From the IMG/VR virus record IMGVR_UViG_3300013102_000051, positions 1 to 33,788 of that record: 33,788 bases of DNA; one strand, written 5' to 3'. The notes under the pieces were generated by a model. That model was not told the DNA's origin. It was given only the letters and a program-made list of their open reading frames with translations, and did not search any database. Positions 13,274 through 18,971 of this stretch are shown one piece after another (the stretch's first letter is position 1; each line of letters starts with the position of its first letter). This stretch comes from a virus. The position numbers were made by a program, and so were the translations under genes.

Positions 13274-13477
13274 TCAGCCGGAGAGAGCGGAGAGGCGACG
13301 CAATACGGTCGCCGCGTGATGGATCATCGATCCGGGATAGGGGTAGGCGAACTGGTCGAATCCGGGAGCGAACGCATCCAGGACTTCACGACGCGTCACC
13401 TCACCGTTCCGAACAGCCAAGAGAATGGCGTTCGTCGGGTTGGTCTGCGGGTACAGGGTGGAAGCGAACTGAGTCAC
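13274..13477 (-). CDS. small helical protein, possible DNA-binding (67 aa)
   Basis: GTG 13477 follows GGAG by eight bases and overlaps the upstream stop (GTGA). TNAILLAVRNGEVTRREVLDAF is a helix-turn-helix-like segment; a second helix MIHHAATVLRRLSAL closes the chain. DNA binding is a guess. Confidence 0.65.
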   Translation of the reverse strand: MTQFASTLYPQTNPTNAILLAVRNGEVTRREVLDAFAPGFDQFAYPYPGSMIHHAATVLRRLSALSG

Positions 13478-13629
13478 GATGCACGCTCCATCGAGATCAC
13501 TACAGAATCTGGGCGCGGGCTATAGATCCAGCCAGCGTTCATCATTGCGCGCCCGAGTTCCGAATCAGGTGGCCAGCCGATAGCTCGACCAGACGGACCG
13601 CCAAACCATGGCTTCGGGTCGAGACTCAT
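13474..13629 (-). CDS. small hypothetical protein (51 aa)
   Basis: MSLDPKPWFGGPSGRAIGWP, then ELGRAMMNAGWIYSPRPDS. Trp/Gly/Pro-rich, likely compact. Overlaps neighbours by four bases on each side. No family recognised. Confidence 0.6.
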   Translation of the reverse strand: MSLDPKPWFGGPSGRAIGWPPDSELGRAMMNAGWIYSPRPDSVVISMERAS

Positions 13630-13796
13630 CGCACACCTCCGTGCGGGTACTTGCCCGTCAACTGCAGTACGTCCAACGCAGTCAGGTCATCCGGGTTCGG
13701 GTCGGGTGTTGCGTGAATGTACTCGAGCACCAACCAGGCGACACTGGCTGCGAACGCGAGGATCAACGCCGGCAGAACCGGAAGCGAATCGATCAT
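13626..13796 (-). CDS. single-pass membrane protein (56 aa)
   Basis: A hydrophobic stretch (PVLPALILAFAASVAWLVL) near the start is followed by a polar tail with DPNPDDLTALDVLQL. GAGGAG precedes ATG 13796. Second gene of the early operon after cro; possibly a membrane-acting early protein. Confidence 0.7.
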   Translation of the reverse strand: MIDSLPVLPALILAFAASVAWLVLEYIHATPDPNPDDLTALDVLQLTGKYPHGGVR

Positions 13797-14128
13797 GATG
13801 CTCTCCTCGACCGTGAGCGGGAGGGTTGAGCCCATGCATCCTGAGGTGGGGTAATCCGCGCTACCTCAGGGGTGGAGGTTGTAACACCGAATCTCTTGCC
13901 GAGTGCGGCAGATTCGATGAGGTCGTAGGCGGTGATGCCGAGGAGTTCGGCTGCTCTGTCGAGCTCGTCGGCAGTGAACGGTGTGTGACCGTTGAGGCGA
14001 CCGGCGACGGTGGGCCTGCTGAGGCCCAGTGCGCCGGCGAGATCCGCGGGCTTCAAACCCTGTCTTCCCAGCTCTGCTCTCACCGCTGAGGCGACTGAGG
14101 TAGAGAAGGTGTCTGTATTTGCTGGCAT
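13793..14128 (-). CDS. Cro/C1-type HTH regulator (Cro-like)
   Basis: 111 residues. The Xre-family HTH is clear: VRAELGRQGLKPADLAGALG, LSRPTVAGRLNGHTPFTADELDRAAELLGI. It is the first gene of the leftward early operon and divergent from the repressor, the usual place of Cro. Its start coincides with the predicted transcription start of a TTGACA promoter (minus strand, 14163-14158; -10 GAACAT, 14140-14135), suggesting a leaderless mRNA. Two operator-like sites lie over the promoter and start. Confidence 0.85.
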   Translation of the reverse strand: MPANTDTFSTSVASAVRAELGRQGLKPADLAGALGLSRPTVAGRLNGHTPFTADELDRAAELLGITAYDLIESAALGKRFGVTTSTPEVARITPPQDAWAQPSRSRSRRAS

Positions 14129-14207
14129 GTCTCCATGTTCGTCCGCATTTGCTTACATGTCAAGCACATCCTCGAAGTTGTCAGCAAATACAGCTACTGT
14201 TGGAGGA
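14113..14207. promoter_or_regulatory. divergent cro/repressor promoters with three operators
   Basis: Three related sites: 14113-14131 (CTGTATTTGCTGGCATGTC), 14143-14161 (30 bp on), and 14179-14193 in the opposite orientation (CTGTATTTGCTGACA when reversed). The leftward promoter has TTGACA and GAACAT boxes at 17-bp spacing; its start would fall on the cro ATG. Rightward, TACTGT (14195-14200) would place a start near the repressor ATG at 14207; its -35 is weak. Binding by the repressor and Cro is inferred. Confidence 0.65.
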
Positions 14208-14617
14208 TGGACACAACACCCGTGCGGCGTCGGAAGCCGTCTGTGCAAGTGAACGAGCACTCAGGGTTCGCCCTGGAACTGGCCACGTATCTGCGTGCCG
14301 AGTTGAAGGATCGGGCGCTCAGTGGACGCCAGTTCGCGGATCTTGCTGCTGCTGGTACGCATGATCATTGGGCGAAGATCATCGCGAGGACGAAGGTGAT
14401 GACGACGAACGATGTGAAGGTTGCGGCGGACGTGCTGGGCATGGACCCTTACACCTTCGTAGCGAACTCGAAAACCCTCGCCGCCCCCCAGAATATCGGT
14501 GGTAAGTTCCAGGAAGAAGATGTGCTAGACCCGAAGCGCGAAGAGCTGCTGCGAAGTGATGTCGACTTGGCGGCACTGCGTGGACGCAACGATGCGGAGG
14601 TCGACCACGTCGACTAG
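14207..14617 (+). CDS. immunity repressor (HTH)
   Basis: 136 residues. The N-terminal half is an Xre-like HTH: ALELATYLRAEL, LSGRQFADLAAAGTHDHWAK, then VMTTNDVKVAADVLGMDPY. The C-terminal tail is acidic and has no LexA-type peptidase motif, so RecA-assisted self-cleavage is not expected. GGAGG sits directly against ATG 14207, too close to act normally; a leaderless start fits better. It is followed 11 bases later by an ImmA-type metalloprotease, a pairing known from ICEBs1 and phi105-type systems where the protease destroys the repressor. Confidence 0.8.
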   Translation: MDTTPVRRRKPSVQVNEHSGFALELATYLRAELKDRALSGRQFADLAAAGTHDHWAKIIARTKVMTTNDVKVAADVLGMDPYTFVANSKTLAAPQNIGGKFQEEDVLDPKREELLRSDVDLAALRGRNDAEVDHVD

Positions 14618-14628
14618 GGGAGAGTTTC

Positions 14629-15072
14629 ATGATCGATCTGATCGGACATATTGCGGCGCTCGGGGTTCGGGTTCACTTCGCCCATCTGGACGATGACCCC
14701 CACTTATTGGGGTACTACTCCCCCACGCACCGCGCCATCGTGATCAGGATCGGCATGACACGAGCTCAGACGCGGTGGGTGTTGGCGCACGAAGCTGGGC
14801 ACGCCCACTACGACCATCATTGTCGGGGGTTCAACTCCCGCCATGAACGTCAGGCGAACGCGTATGCGGCTCGGTTGCTGATCGACCCTGAGGAGTATGC
14901 ACGTCTCGAGCGGATCAACCCCGACCAGTTTTGGTTGGCGGAAGAGTTCGGTGTGTCGGTCGACTGCATCCGCGCGTATGAGGAGCATTGCCTGACGCAG
15001 ATGCGGGGCGTGACCTACACCCGGTCGCGTATGGGTGTCGGTCAGTGGATGCACAGAGCCTCAACGCTGTAG
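14629..15072 (+). CDS. ImmA/IrrE-family metalloprotease
   Basis: 147 residues. HEAGH (54-58) plus E73 in RHERQANAYAARLL form the zinc site of the ImmA/IrrE family (M78-like). Members cleave HTH repressors encoded next to them to start excision or induction. It follows the repressor gene by 11 bases with its own GGGGAGAG site, so the likely substrate is the adjacent repressor. C-terminal residues resemble a short helical recognition tail. Confidence 0.85.
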   Translation: MIDLIGHIAALGVRVHFAHLDDDPHLLGYYSPTHRAIVIRIGMTRAQTRWVLAHEAGHAHYDHHCRGFNSRHERQANAYAARLLIDPEEYARLERINPDQFWLAEEFGVSVDCIRAYEEHCLTQMRGVTYTRSRMGVGQWMHRASTL

Positions 15073-15116
15073 GCGCGCCTACATCCGTGGGTCAAATTCC
15101 TTGATTCTGCGGTAAA

Positions 15117-15131
15117 CTGTATTTGCAGACA
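15117..15131 (+). promoter_or_regulatory. operator-like site 4
   Basis: CTGTATTTGCAGACA matches site 3 in the cro/repressor region at 14 of 15 positions. It lies 45 bases after the metalloprotease gene and beside the tRNA-like element, away from a clear promoter, as expected for a stoperator-type site. Confidence 0.6.
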
Positions 15132-15140
15132 CACCACACG

Positions 15141-15229
15141 GTGAGTAGGTAAAACCCGCGTGATTCCGCGGCAAAACAGGCATTCAAGGGGTTCCGGCGT
15201 AACCGGTTCGAGTCCCGTTACTCACCCCA
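15141..15229 (+). other. tRNA-like element (possible attP core, degenerate)
   Basis: GTGAGTA (15141-15147) and TACTCAC (15219-15225) pair perfectly as a 7-bp acceptor stem, followed by C and a CCA. A T-arm reads ACCGG, loop TTCGAGT, CCCGT, with one mismatch. No normal D-arm or 7-base anticodon loop can be drawn; the middle has only a CCGCG/CGCGG hairpin with a 6-base loop. The 86-base length is class II-like. Probably a tRNA relic or attP core rather than a working tRNA. Confidence 0.45.
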
Positions 15230-15244
15230 GTAAGGAGTAGGGCT

Positions 15245-15266
15245 GGCGGGGGATAAAACCCCCGCC
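15245..15266. terminator. 8-bp hairpin after the tRNA-like element
   Basis: GGCGGGGG (15245-15252), loop ATAAAA, CCCCCGCC (15259-15266). A strong GC stem right after a tRNA-like 3' end would be expected if host tRNA and terminator sequence were copied into attP. It has no U-tail on either strand. Confidence 0.5.
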
Positions 15267-15320
15267 GCCTACATCCCCGCCTACATCGCCACGGATCACG
15301 CCCAATCTGGGAGTGACCAC

Positions 15321-15581
15321 ATGCATGCCGACCTTTCTGCCGCAATCGATTCGGCGGCCATCCGTAGGGCTGAGGCTCAGCGGTCGCGAGAAGAGCTGAG
15401 CGTCGACCGCACCGCAAAGGCGCTTGCGCACCGCTATGGGGTTGAGTGGGTTTCCCTCTCGCCGGATGCCCGCGACCGCTGGCGCGATCAAGTCTCACAG
15501 CTTCTGTCGTACATCGACTCGACCGGATTCCGCGCGACGGTCGCCGCAGTGTCCGACCCCCAGCGTAAGGTCGGGGAATGA
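15321..15581 (+). CDS. hypothetical protein upstream of int (86 aa)
   Basis: Helical: DLSAAIDSAAIRRAEAQRSR, ALAHRYGVEW, then SPDARDRWRDQVSQLLSYI. GGGAG precedes ATG 15321 by seven bases. First gene of a three-gene overlapping set ending in the integrase; an excisionase or directionality factor is possible from position, but no wHTH is clear. Confidence 0.7.
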   Translation: MHADLSAAIDSAAIRRAEAQRSREELSVDRTAKALAHRYGVEWVSLSPDARDRWRDQVSQLLSYIDSTGFRATVAAVSDPQRKVGE

Positions 15582-15748
15582 GCGACATCGTGATGACCAA
15601 GGTGAAGATGCACGACGGCACTTTCGCGTACCTACTTCCGAACGGAACACTCGTGACGGTTGAAGCCTGGGATAGCATCGACGCGGCATCGCGACGAATG
15701 ATAGTTGAAGCGGACGTCAACAAGAACGCCGATCCAAACGATGGCTAG
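15578..15748 (+). CDS. small hypothetical protein upstream of int (56 aa)
   Basis: MSDIVMTKVKMHDGTFAYLL, then GTLVTVEAWDSIDAASRR: a beta hairpin followed by a helix. Starts by ATGA overlap with the preceding gene and ends with an eight-base overlap into the integrase. Could act with Int, by position only. Confidence 0.65.
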   Translation: MSDIVMTKVKMHDGTFAYLLPNGTLVTVEAWDSIDAASRRMIVEADVNKNADPNDG

Positions 15749-16967
15749 TGTCACTCCCCGCGCTCTCGCTTCCGGTGAGGTTCGTTGGCGCGTCCAGGGG
15801 CGACACCAAGGCAAGATGCAGCAAGAAACGTTCCTGCACGAGAAGGGTGCCCGAGACTTCGGGGCACTCGTTGATCGTGTGGGATGGGAGGCTGCTCGAG
15901 CTGTCCGGGATTCGCGCAGCACAAACGCAACCGCGGCACCGACGCTCCGTGACTACACCGCCCGCTACCTATCCCCCGAGAGCGGCCTACTGACGGGTAT
16001 CGAGAAGGGCACGCGGGAGGGTTACGCAGCTGAGGCTGAACGATCCTGGTTGAAGTTGCTTGGCGATATCCCCGTTGACCTGATCACGAAACCTGATATT
16101 GGTGCGTGGCTTGCATGGCAGGAACAGCAACCTGTGTGGCGCGACAGGAACAAATCGAAGTCGGAACAGAAAGCCGTATCCGCCAAGACGGTGAAGAACT
16201 ATCACGCCCTGTTGTCCGCTGTGCTGGGCTCGGCGGTCGATGAGGGCTTCCGGCGAGACAACCCAGCGTTCAAAATGCGTATCACTCGTGGGGTGAAACG
16301 CGAGAACGTGTTCCTGACGCCGGCAGAGTTCGACACCCTCATGCACTTCATCCCCGAACGCTACCGACGCATGATCCTGTTCCTCGTTGGTACGGGCCTC
16401 AGGTGGGGTGAGATGAGCGCGTTGACGTGGGCTGACGTGAACATGCACGGCGCACCACCCACAGTGCGCGTGACGCGTGCATGGAAGAAAGCTAAGGGTG
16501 CGCCGATCCTCAGCTACCCGAAGTCTTCCAAGTCGCGGCGTTCAGTGTCCCTCTTCCCCGACCTCATCGCGATCATGGGCGAACCGGGGCTGTCCGACGA
16601 GTGGGTGTTCCCTGCGCCTCAGGGCGGGCACATGTGGCATGGGGCGTTCTACACGCGCATCTGGCGCACTGCCGTCGTCAAAGCGTCTGACAGTGCCGCG
16701 TGCCGAGCTGTAGGACTTGAGCCGCTGCGTCGTCAGCCGACTGTGCACGACCTGAGGCACACTCATGCGTCTTGGTTGATCGCTCGAGGCATCCCGCTTC
16801 CCTACATTCAGGCGCGTATGGGGCACGAGTCGATCACCACCACGGTCGGCGTGTACGGGCACCTTGTTGCTGATGCTCACGACCAGATGGCGTCTGCTAT
16901 CGCCCTCACCCTCTCGGGCGGCCAATCCCCCATCTCGACCACTCGACACGCCGAATTGGAAAATTGA
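15741..16967 (+). CDS. int: tyrosine-family phage integrase
   Basis: 408 residues. An arm-binding-like N-terminus (ASGEVRWRVQGRHQGK), a SAM-like core-binding domain (about 65-180) and a catalytic domain with R221 (TGLRWGE), K261 or K264 (SYPKSSKSRR), H336-x2-R339 (HDLRHTH), H362 (GHESI) and Y372 (VYGHL). The set is complete, so it should integrate and excise the phage at a tRNA-type att site. Start ATG 15741 overlaps the upstream gene; the earlier in-frame start is less likely. Confidence 0.95.
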   Translation: MASVTPRALASGEVRWRVQGRHQGKMQQETFLHEKGARDFGALVDRVGWEAARAVRDSRSTNATAAPTLRDYTARYLSPESGLLTGIEKGTREGYAAEAERSWLKLLGDIPVDLITKPDIGAWLAWQEQQPVWRDRNKSKSEQKAVSAKTVKNYHALLSAVLGSAVDEGFRRDNPAFKMRITRGVKRENVFLTPAEFDTLMHFIPERYRRMILFLVGTGLRWGEMSALTWADVNMHGAPPTVRVTRAWKKAKGAPILSYPKSSKSRRSVSLFPDLIAIMGEPGLSDEWVFPAPQGGHMWHGAFYTRIWRTAVVKASDSAACRAVGLEPLRRQPTVHDLRHTHASWLIARGIPLPYIQARMGHESITTTVGVYGHLVADAHDQMASAIALTLSGGQSPISTTRHAELEN

Positions 16968-16968
16968 C

Positions 16969-16998
16969 TTGACATGTCAGTAAATACTGACGCATAAT
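16969..16998 (+). promoter_or_regulatory. strong promoter with operator between its boxes
   Basis: TTGACA (16969-16974), 18-bp spacer, CATAAT (16993-16998), starting two bases after the int stop. The spacer holds TGTCAGTAAATACTG (16975-16989), matching the cro/repressor operator at 13 of 15 positions and containing a perfect TCAGTAAATACTGA palindrome. A bound repressor would block RNA polymerase. The start point would fall at about 17005, on an ATG. Confidence 0.7.
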
Positions 16999-17004
16999 CG
17001 GTAC

Positions 17005-17133
17005 ATGATGAACAACCACCACTCGGGCCGGCGGGTCGTGATGCCAGCCAGAAGATGCTTAGGGGTCAATGGTGACCCCGCCAACGGCAAGATGCAGCAA
17101 GACCACGAACGCAGAAGAACCCCCGCCCGGTGA
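17005..17133 (+). CDS. possible leaderless 42-aa protein
   Basis: ATGATG at 17005 lies where transcription from the upstream promoter should start, with no ribosome-binding site. The product is basic: MMNNHHSGRRVVMPARRCLG, then VNGDPANGKMQQDHERRRTP. Its last codons form the 5' arm of the terminator. It might instead be only the body of a small RNA. Unknown function. Confidence 0.4.
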   Translation: MMNNHHSGRRVVMPARRCLGVNGDPANGKMQQDHERRRTPAR

Positions 17134-17145
17134 AGGGCGGGGGTT
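17118..17145 (+). terminator. strong 11-bp hairpin terminator
   Basis: AACCCCCGCCC (17118-17128), loop GGTGAA, GGGCGGGGGTT (17135-17145). The following bases (CTGTGGTTTC) are only partly U-rich, but the stem is very stable. Ends the short transcript from 16969. Confidence 0.65.
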
Positions 17146-17158
17146 CTGTGGTTTCTGG

Positions 17159-17219
17159 TGTGGCTCAACTCACAACTGAAAATCGTGAGGTCACGGGATC
17201 GACGCCCGTCGGAGCCACT
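17159..17219 (+). other. tRNA(Phe)-like 3' portion, main attP core candidate
   Basis: Anticodon loop CTGAAAA (GAA at 17178-17180), 3' anticodon strand TCGTG, a perfect T-stem ACGGG/CCCGT with loop ATCGACG, and a 3' acceptor strand CGGAGCC plus A. GTGGCTCAACT upstream looks like positions 8-20, but the D-arm is shortened and the 5' acceptor strand is missing, so it is not a whole tRNA gene. A tRNA 3' end next to int is the classic attP core, which rebuilds the host gene on integration. Confidence 0.6.
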
Positions 17220-17257
17220 GCCCTCTTCCTAGGCTTCTACTGGGAAGGGGGCTTTTT
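17220..17257 (+). terminator. rho-independent terminator after the tRNA-like core
   Basis: GCCCTCTTCC (17220-17229) pairs with GGAAGGGGGC (17243-17252) with one G-U, followed by TTTTT (17253-17257). Its position one base after a tRNA 3' end suggests it was copied from the host tRNA locus with the att core. Confidence 0.75.
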
Positions 17258-17280
17258 CGTTAACGGGCTGGTTCTGCCGA

Positions 17281-17300
17281 GTGTATCCGAGGGTGTATCC
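17281..17300. repeat. GTGTATCC direct repeats, 12-bp period
   Basis: Two copies, 17281-17288 and 17293-17300, 62 bases beyond the tRNA(Phe)-like core. Spacing and place suit integrase arm-type sites, though two 8-base copies are weak evidence. Confidence 0.4.
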
Positions 17301-17336
17301 CATCGTGAGAATCGCCACCACACGACCAGAAGAGCT

Positions 17337-17361
17337 AGCTGTCTAGGGGGACTAGACAGCT
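17337..17361. repeat. 10-bp perfect inverted repeat
   Basis: AGCTGTCTAG (17337-17346) and CTAGACAGCT (17352-17361) around GGGGA. It sits in the gap between the att region and the 17393 gene. Could be an operator or hairpin; no U-run follows. Confidence 0.6.
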
Positions 17362-17392
17362 GCATGTCGGCGACCGGTCGTACGATCGCCGC

Positions 17393-17710
17393 ATGTCGCG
17401 CCTCTCTCCTGACACGCTTCTGTCGATTCATCTGGGTGCGATCATGTCTCGGAACCGGTACACGTCTGACCCTGCACCTGTGATCGCAGAGTTGGTCGAG
17501 ACTGCGGGTGATCGGGTGGAGGTGTTGCAGGAAGCAGCGGGGACGTGGGCCGGGTTCTACGAGGACGATTACGTGCGCATCCTTTGTGATGCGTTGCGTG
17601 AGATCCCTGGGGTTGAGCCGTGGATCAGAGTGGGTGCGGATCGTAGGGCGATACCGGATCACCGCACGCCGACCGCGCATGAGGGCGCATCCTGGCCTTT
17701 GCGTGAATGA
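17393..17710 (+). CDS. hypothetical protein (105 aa)
   Basis: First gene after the att region. APVIAELVETAGDRVEVLQE, an acidic helical middle and EIPGVEPWIRVG near the end read as an ordinary small protein, but no family is recognised. No clear ribosome-binding site before ATG 17393; ATG 17444 is an alternative giving 88 residues. Confidence 0.55.
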   Translation: MSRLSPDTLLSIHLGAIMSRNRYTSDPAPVIAELVETAGDRVEVLQEAAGTWAGFYEDDYVRILCDALREIPGVEPWIRVGADRRAIPDHRTPTAHEGASWPLRE

Positions 17711-17713
17711 CCC

Positions 17714-17754
17714 TTGTGGTCTGTATGTACACCCGCTAGAATGTATGTACACCC
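17714..17754 (+). promoter_or_regulatory. promoter overlapped by 13-bp direct repeats
   Basis: TTGTGG (17714-17719), 17-bp spacer, TAGAAT (17737-17742). TGTATGTACACCC occurs in the spacer (17722-17734) and again from the end of the -10 box (17742-17754), 20 bases apart. A regulator bound to both copies would cover the promoter. It drives the 17782-18900 cluster. Confidence 0.6.
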
Positions 17755-17781
17755 ATCACCTCGACGGACTAGGAAGACATC

Positions 17782-17874
17782 ATGACTGTAGAAGTAGCAA
17801 CCCTCGGCCTGGTTATGGCGGTCGGCTTACTCGCCATCGTCGTCACCCTCATCGTCGACTCATTCAAATCATGA
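17782..17874 (+). CDS. membrane microprotein (30 aa)
   Basis: MTVEVATLGLVMAVGLLAIV is one hydrophobic span with a short polar tail. AGGAAG is five bases before ATG. Ends in an ATGA overlap with the next membrane gene; the pair may act together. Confidence 0.65.
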   Translation: MTVEVATLGLVMAVGLLAIVVTLIVDSFKS

Positions 17875-17984
17875 GCGCCGCGGGGATGATCCTGATCGCT
17901 CTGGCAAGCCTGTGGCTCTTCCTGGCCTACTGCTTCTTGATCCGCCTCGTCAGAGACTTGGTGCTTATGGGGCGAGGTGCGTGA
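17871..17984 (+). CDS. membrane microprotein (37 aa)
   Basis: MSAAGMILIALASLWLFLAY starts a single span, followed by a basic segment RLVRDLVLMGRGA. Coupled by ATGA to the gene before and by TGATG to the gene after. Confidence 0.65.
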   Translation: MSAAGMILIALASLWLFLAYCFLIRLVRDLVLMGRGA

Positions 17985-18271
17985 TGGTGACCGAGTATGT
18001 GGGTAAGCCATATGACCTGACGTTCTACGAGAACGGTGGCATGTCCGGCAGTGGACGCGCTCTGGAATGGTTCGCCAAACACTATCGCCACGCTGAAACT
18101 GACGCAGATAACGCGCGGACCACGGCTGCGGAAGACCTGATCTACATCAGGCGGCTTGAGTCTGAAGTGAAAAGCGCCCGAGCACTTCTTGAATTGATGG
18201 GAGTTGAGCGCGACGACCTCGACGCTGCTGTTCGCTTGGTGAACCTCCTGGGCGGAAGGGTGGAGCGATGA
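17984..18271 (+). CDS. coiled-coil hypothetical protein (95 aa)
   Basis: A Gly-rich N-terminus (FYENGGMSGSGRALEWF) and a long helix with heptad character (ARTTAAEDLIYIRRLESEVK, then ARALLELMGVERDDLDAAV). Likely a small dimer. Unknown function. Confidence 0.65.
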   Translation: MVTEYVGKPYDLTFYENGGMSGSGRALEWFAKHYRHAETDADNARTTAAEDLIYIRRLESEVKSARALLELMGVERDDLDAAVRLVNLLGGRVER

Positions 18272-18411
18272 TCTCTCCCGAAGAACTGATCGAAGCGTGG
18301 GACAAAGCCGCAGAACCGAAAGCTCTCGGCCTTCACGATGGCGCCGGCTTCGCGATGAACAACTGGGAACTGATCCGAGAGATACTCAAGCGCCTGGAGT
18401 ACAGCCGATGA
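18268..18411 (+). CDS. small helical protein (47 aa)
   Basis: MISPEELIEAWDKAAEPKAL, then NNWELIREILKRLEYSR. Two acidic helices. Starts by ATGA overlap and ends overlapping the next ATG. Not recognised. Confidence 0.6.
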   Translation: MISPEELIEAWDKAAEPKALGLHDGAGFAMNNWELIREILKRLEYSR

Positions 18412-18554
18412 TGTTCCGATACGAGTGCGACAAGCCCGGTTGCCCCTACATCGCTGAGGGAGTACCCAAACGGCAGGCCCTCGACCGGATGGGGCGAAAC
18501 TGGACTGCCAACGACCACGAAGCGCACGTTCGCTCAATCCTGGACGGTGCATGA
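18408..18554 (+). CDS. zinc-finger-like protein (48 aa)
   Basis: YECDKPGCPYIAEG, then NDHEAHV: C-x4-C...H-x2-H, a zinc finger layout. Tandem ATGs at 18408 and 18411; the first gives the usual four-base overlap. Confidence 0.65.
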   Translation: MMFRYECDKPGCPYIAEGVPKRQALDRMGRNWTANDHEAHVRSILDGA

Positions 18555-18709
18555 TGGTGACTGTGGCGAATCAACCTAAGACCCCGCACCGTACTGTCCG
18601 TGTCCCGGATGAGGTGTGGTTGCCCGCGAAGGTGAAGGCAGTGTCGGAGGGTTCGAACCTGTCCGAGAAAATCCGAGAATGGCTTATAGACTACGCGAAG
18701 GACGAGTGA
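18551..18709 (+). CDS. ribbon-helix-helix DNA-binding protein (52 aa)
   Basis: HRTVRVPDEVWLPAKVKAVS and NLSEKIREWLIDYAKDE give the strand-helix-helix of Arc/CopG/MetJ-type regulators, which bind DNA as dimers through the beta strand. A good candidate for binding the 13-bp repeats at 17722 and 17742 that lie over its own operon promoter; that link is inference. No toxin-like partner is evident. Confidence 0.75.
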   Translation: MMVTVANQPKTPHRTVRVPDEVWLPAKVKAVSEGSNLSEKIREWLIDYAKDE

Positions 18710-18900
18710 TGGCTGCCGAACTAATCTCGGAGAACATGTCCGCTGGAATCGTCGCCTACGACACGAATGCCCGACGCCTCACCATCGATGGACAGATTTT
18801 CCCCATAGACCTCAAGGATCTGAAAGTACGAACCGGGCGCCTCGAAGAAGAGAACGAAGTGACCATCACGATCGCAACCCGGATCTTCACACTCGACTAG
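18709..18900 (+). CDS. small beta-rich protein (63 aa)
   Basis: MAAELISENMSAGIVAYDTN, then DGQIFPIDLKDLKVRTG and EVTITIATRIFTLD; mostly beta strands. Last gene of the cluster, sharing a base with the ribbon-helix-helix stop and followed by the convergent terminator. Confidence 0.6.
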   Translation: MAAELISENMSAGIVAYDTNARRLTIDGQIFPIDLKDLKVRTGRLEEENEVTITIATRIFTLD

Positions 18901-18934
18901 CGCGTCTCCCCACGCACTCCTATAAAACACGAAT

Positions 18935-18967
18935 AGCCCCCACCCCGAGAGAGTCAGGGTGGGGGCT
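18935..18967. terminator. bidirectional terminator between plus cluster and late operon
   Basis: AGCCCCCACCC (18935-18945) and GGGTGGGGGCT (18957-18967) with an 11-base loop. It sits between converging genes (18900 on plus, 18972 on minus); the plus side runs TCGTTC and the minus side ATTCGTGTTTT, so it can stop both transcripts. Confidence 0.75.
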
Positions 18968-18971
18968 TCGT

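Larger units (their letters stand above)
15077..15287. repeat. GCCTACATC repeats flanking a tRNA-like 3' end (possible Int arm sites)
   Basis: GCCTACATC occurs at 15077-15085, 15267-15275 and 15279-15287, the last two in direct repeat with 12-bp period. They bracket the tRNA-like element at 15141-15229. Tyrosine integrases of actinophages bind short direct arm-type repeats on both sides of a tRNA-derived core, so this is one of two attP candidates. Inference from layout only. Confidence 0.4.
17005..17145 (+). ncRNA. candidate repressor-controlled small structured RNA
   Basis: Predicted transcript of about 140 bases from the operator-controlled promoter to the hairpin at 17118-17145. It contains a second perfect hairpin, GGGGTCA/TGACCCC at 17062-17079 with a 4-base loop. 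Short, independently promoted and terminated transcripts beside int are known as regulatory RNAs in other phages; here the role is inference. Confidence 0.4.

Noticed and set aside
14135-14206. Longer start for the repressor
   Set aside because: Extension runs through the operator/promoter region and is not protein-like.
16977-17168. 63-codon minus-strand ORF across the promoter after int
   Set aside because: Covers promoter, operator and terminator; no coding features.
17159-17219. Functional tRNA(Phe) gene
   Set aside because: 5' acceptor strand missing and D-arm shortened; only the 3' portion is intact, which fits attP.
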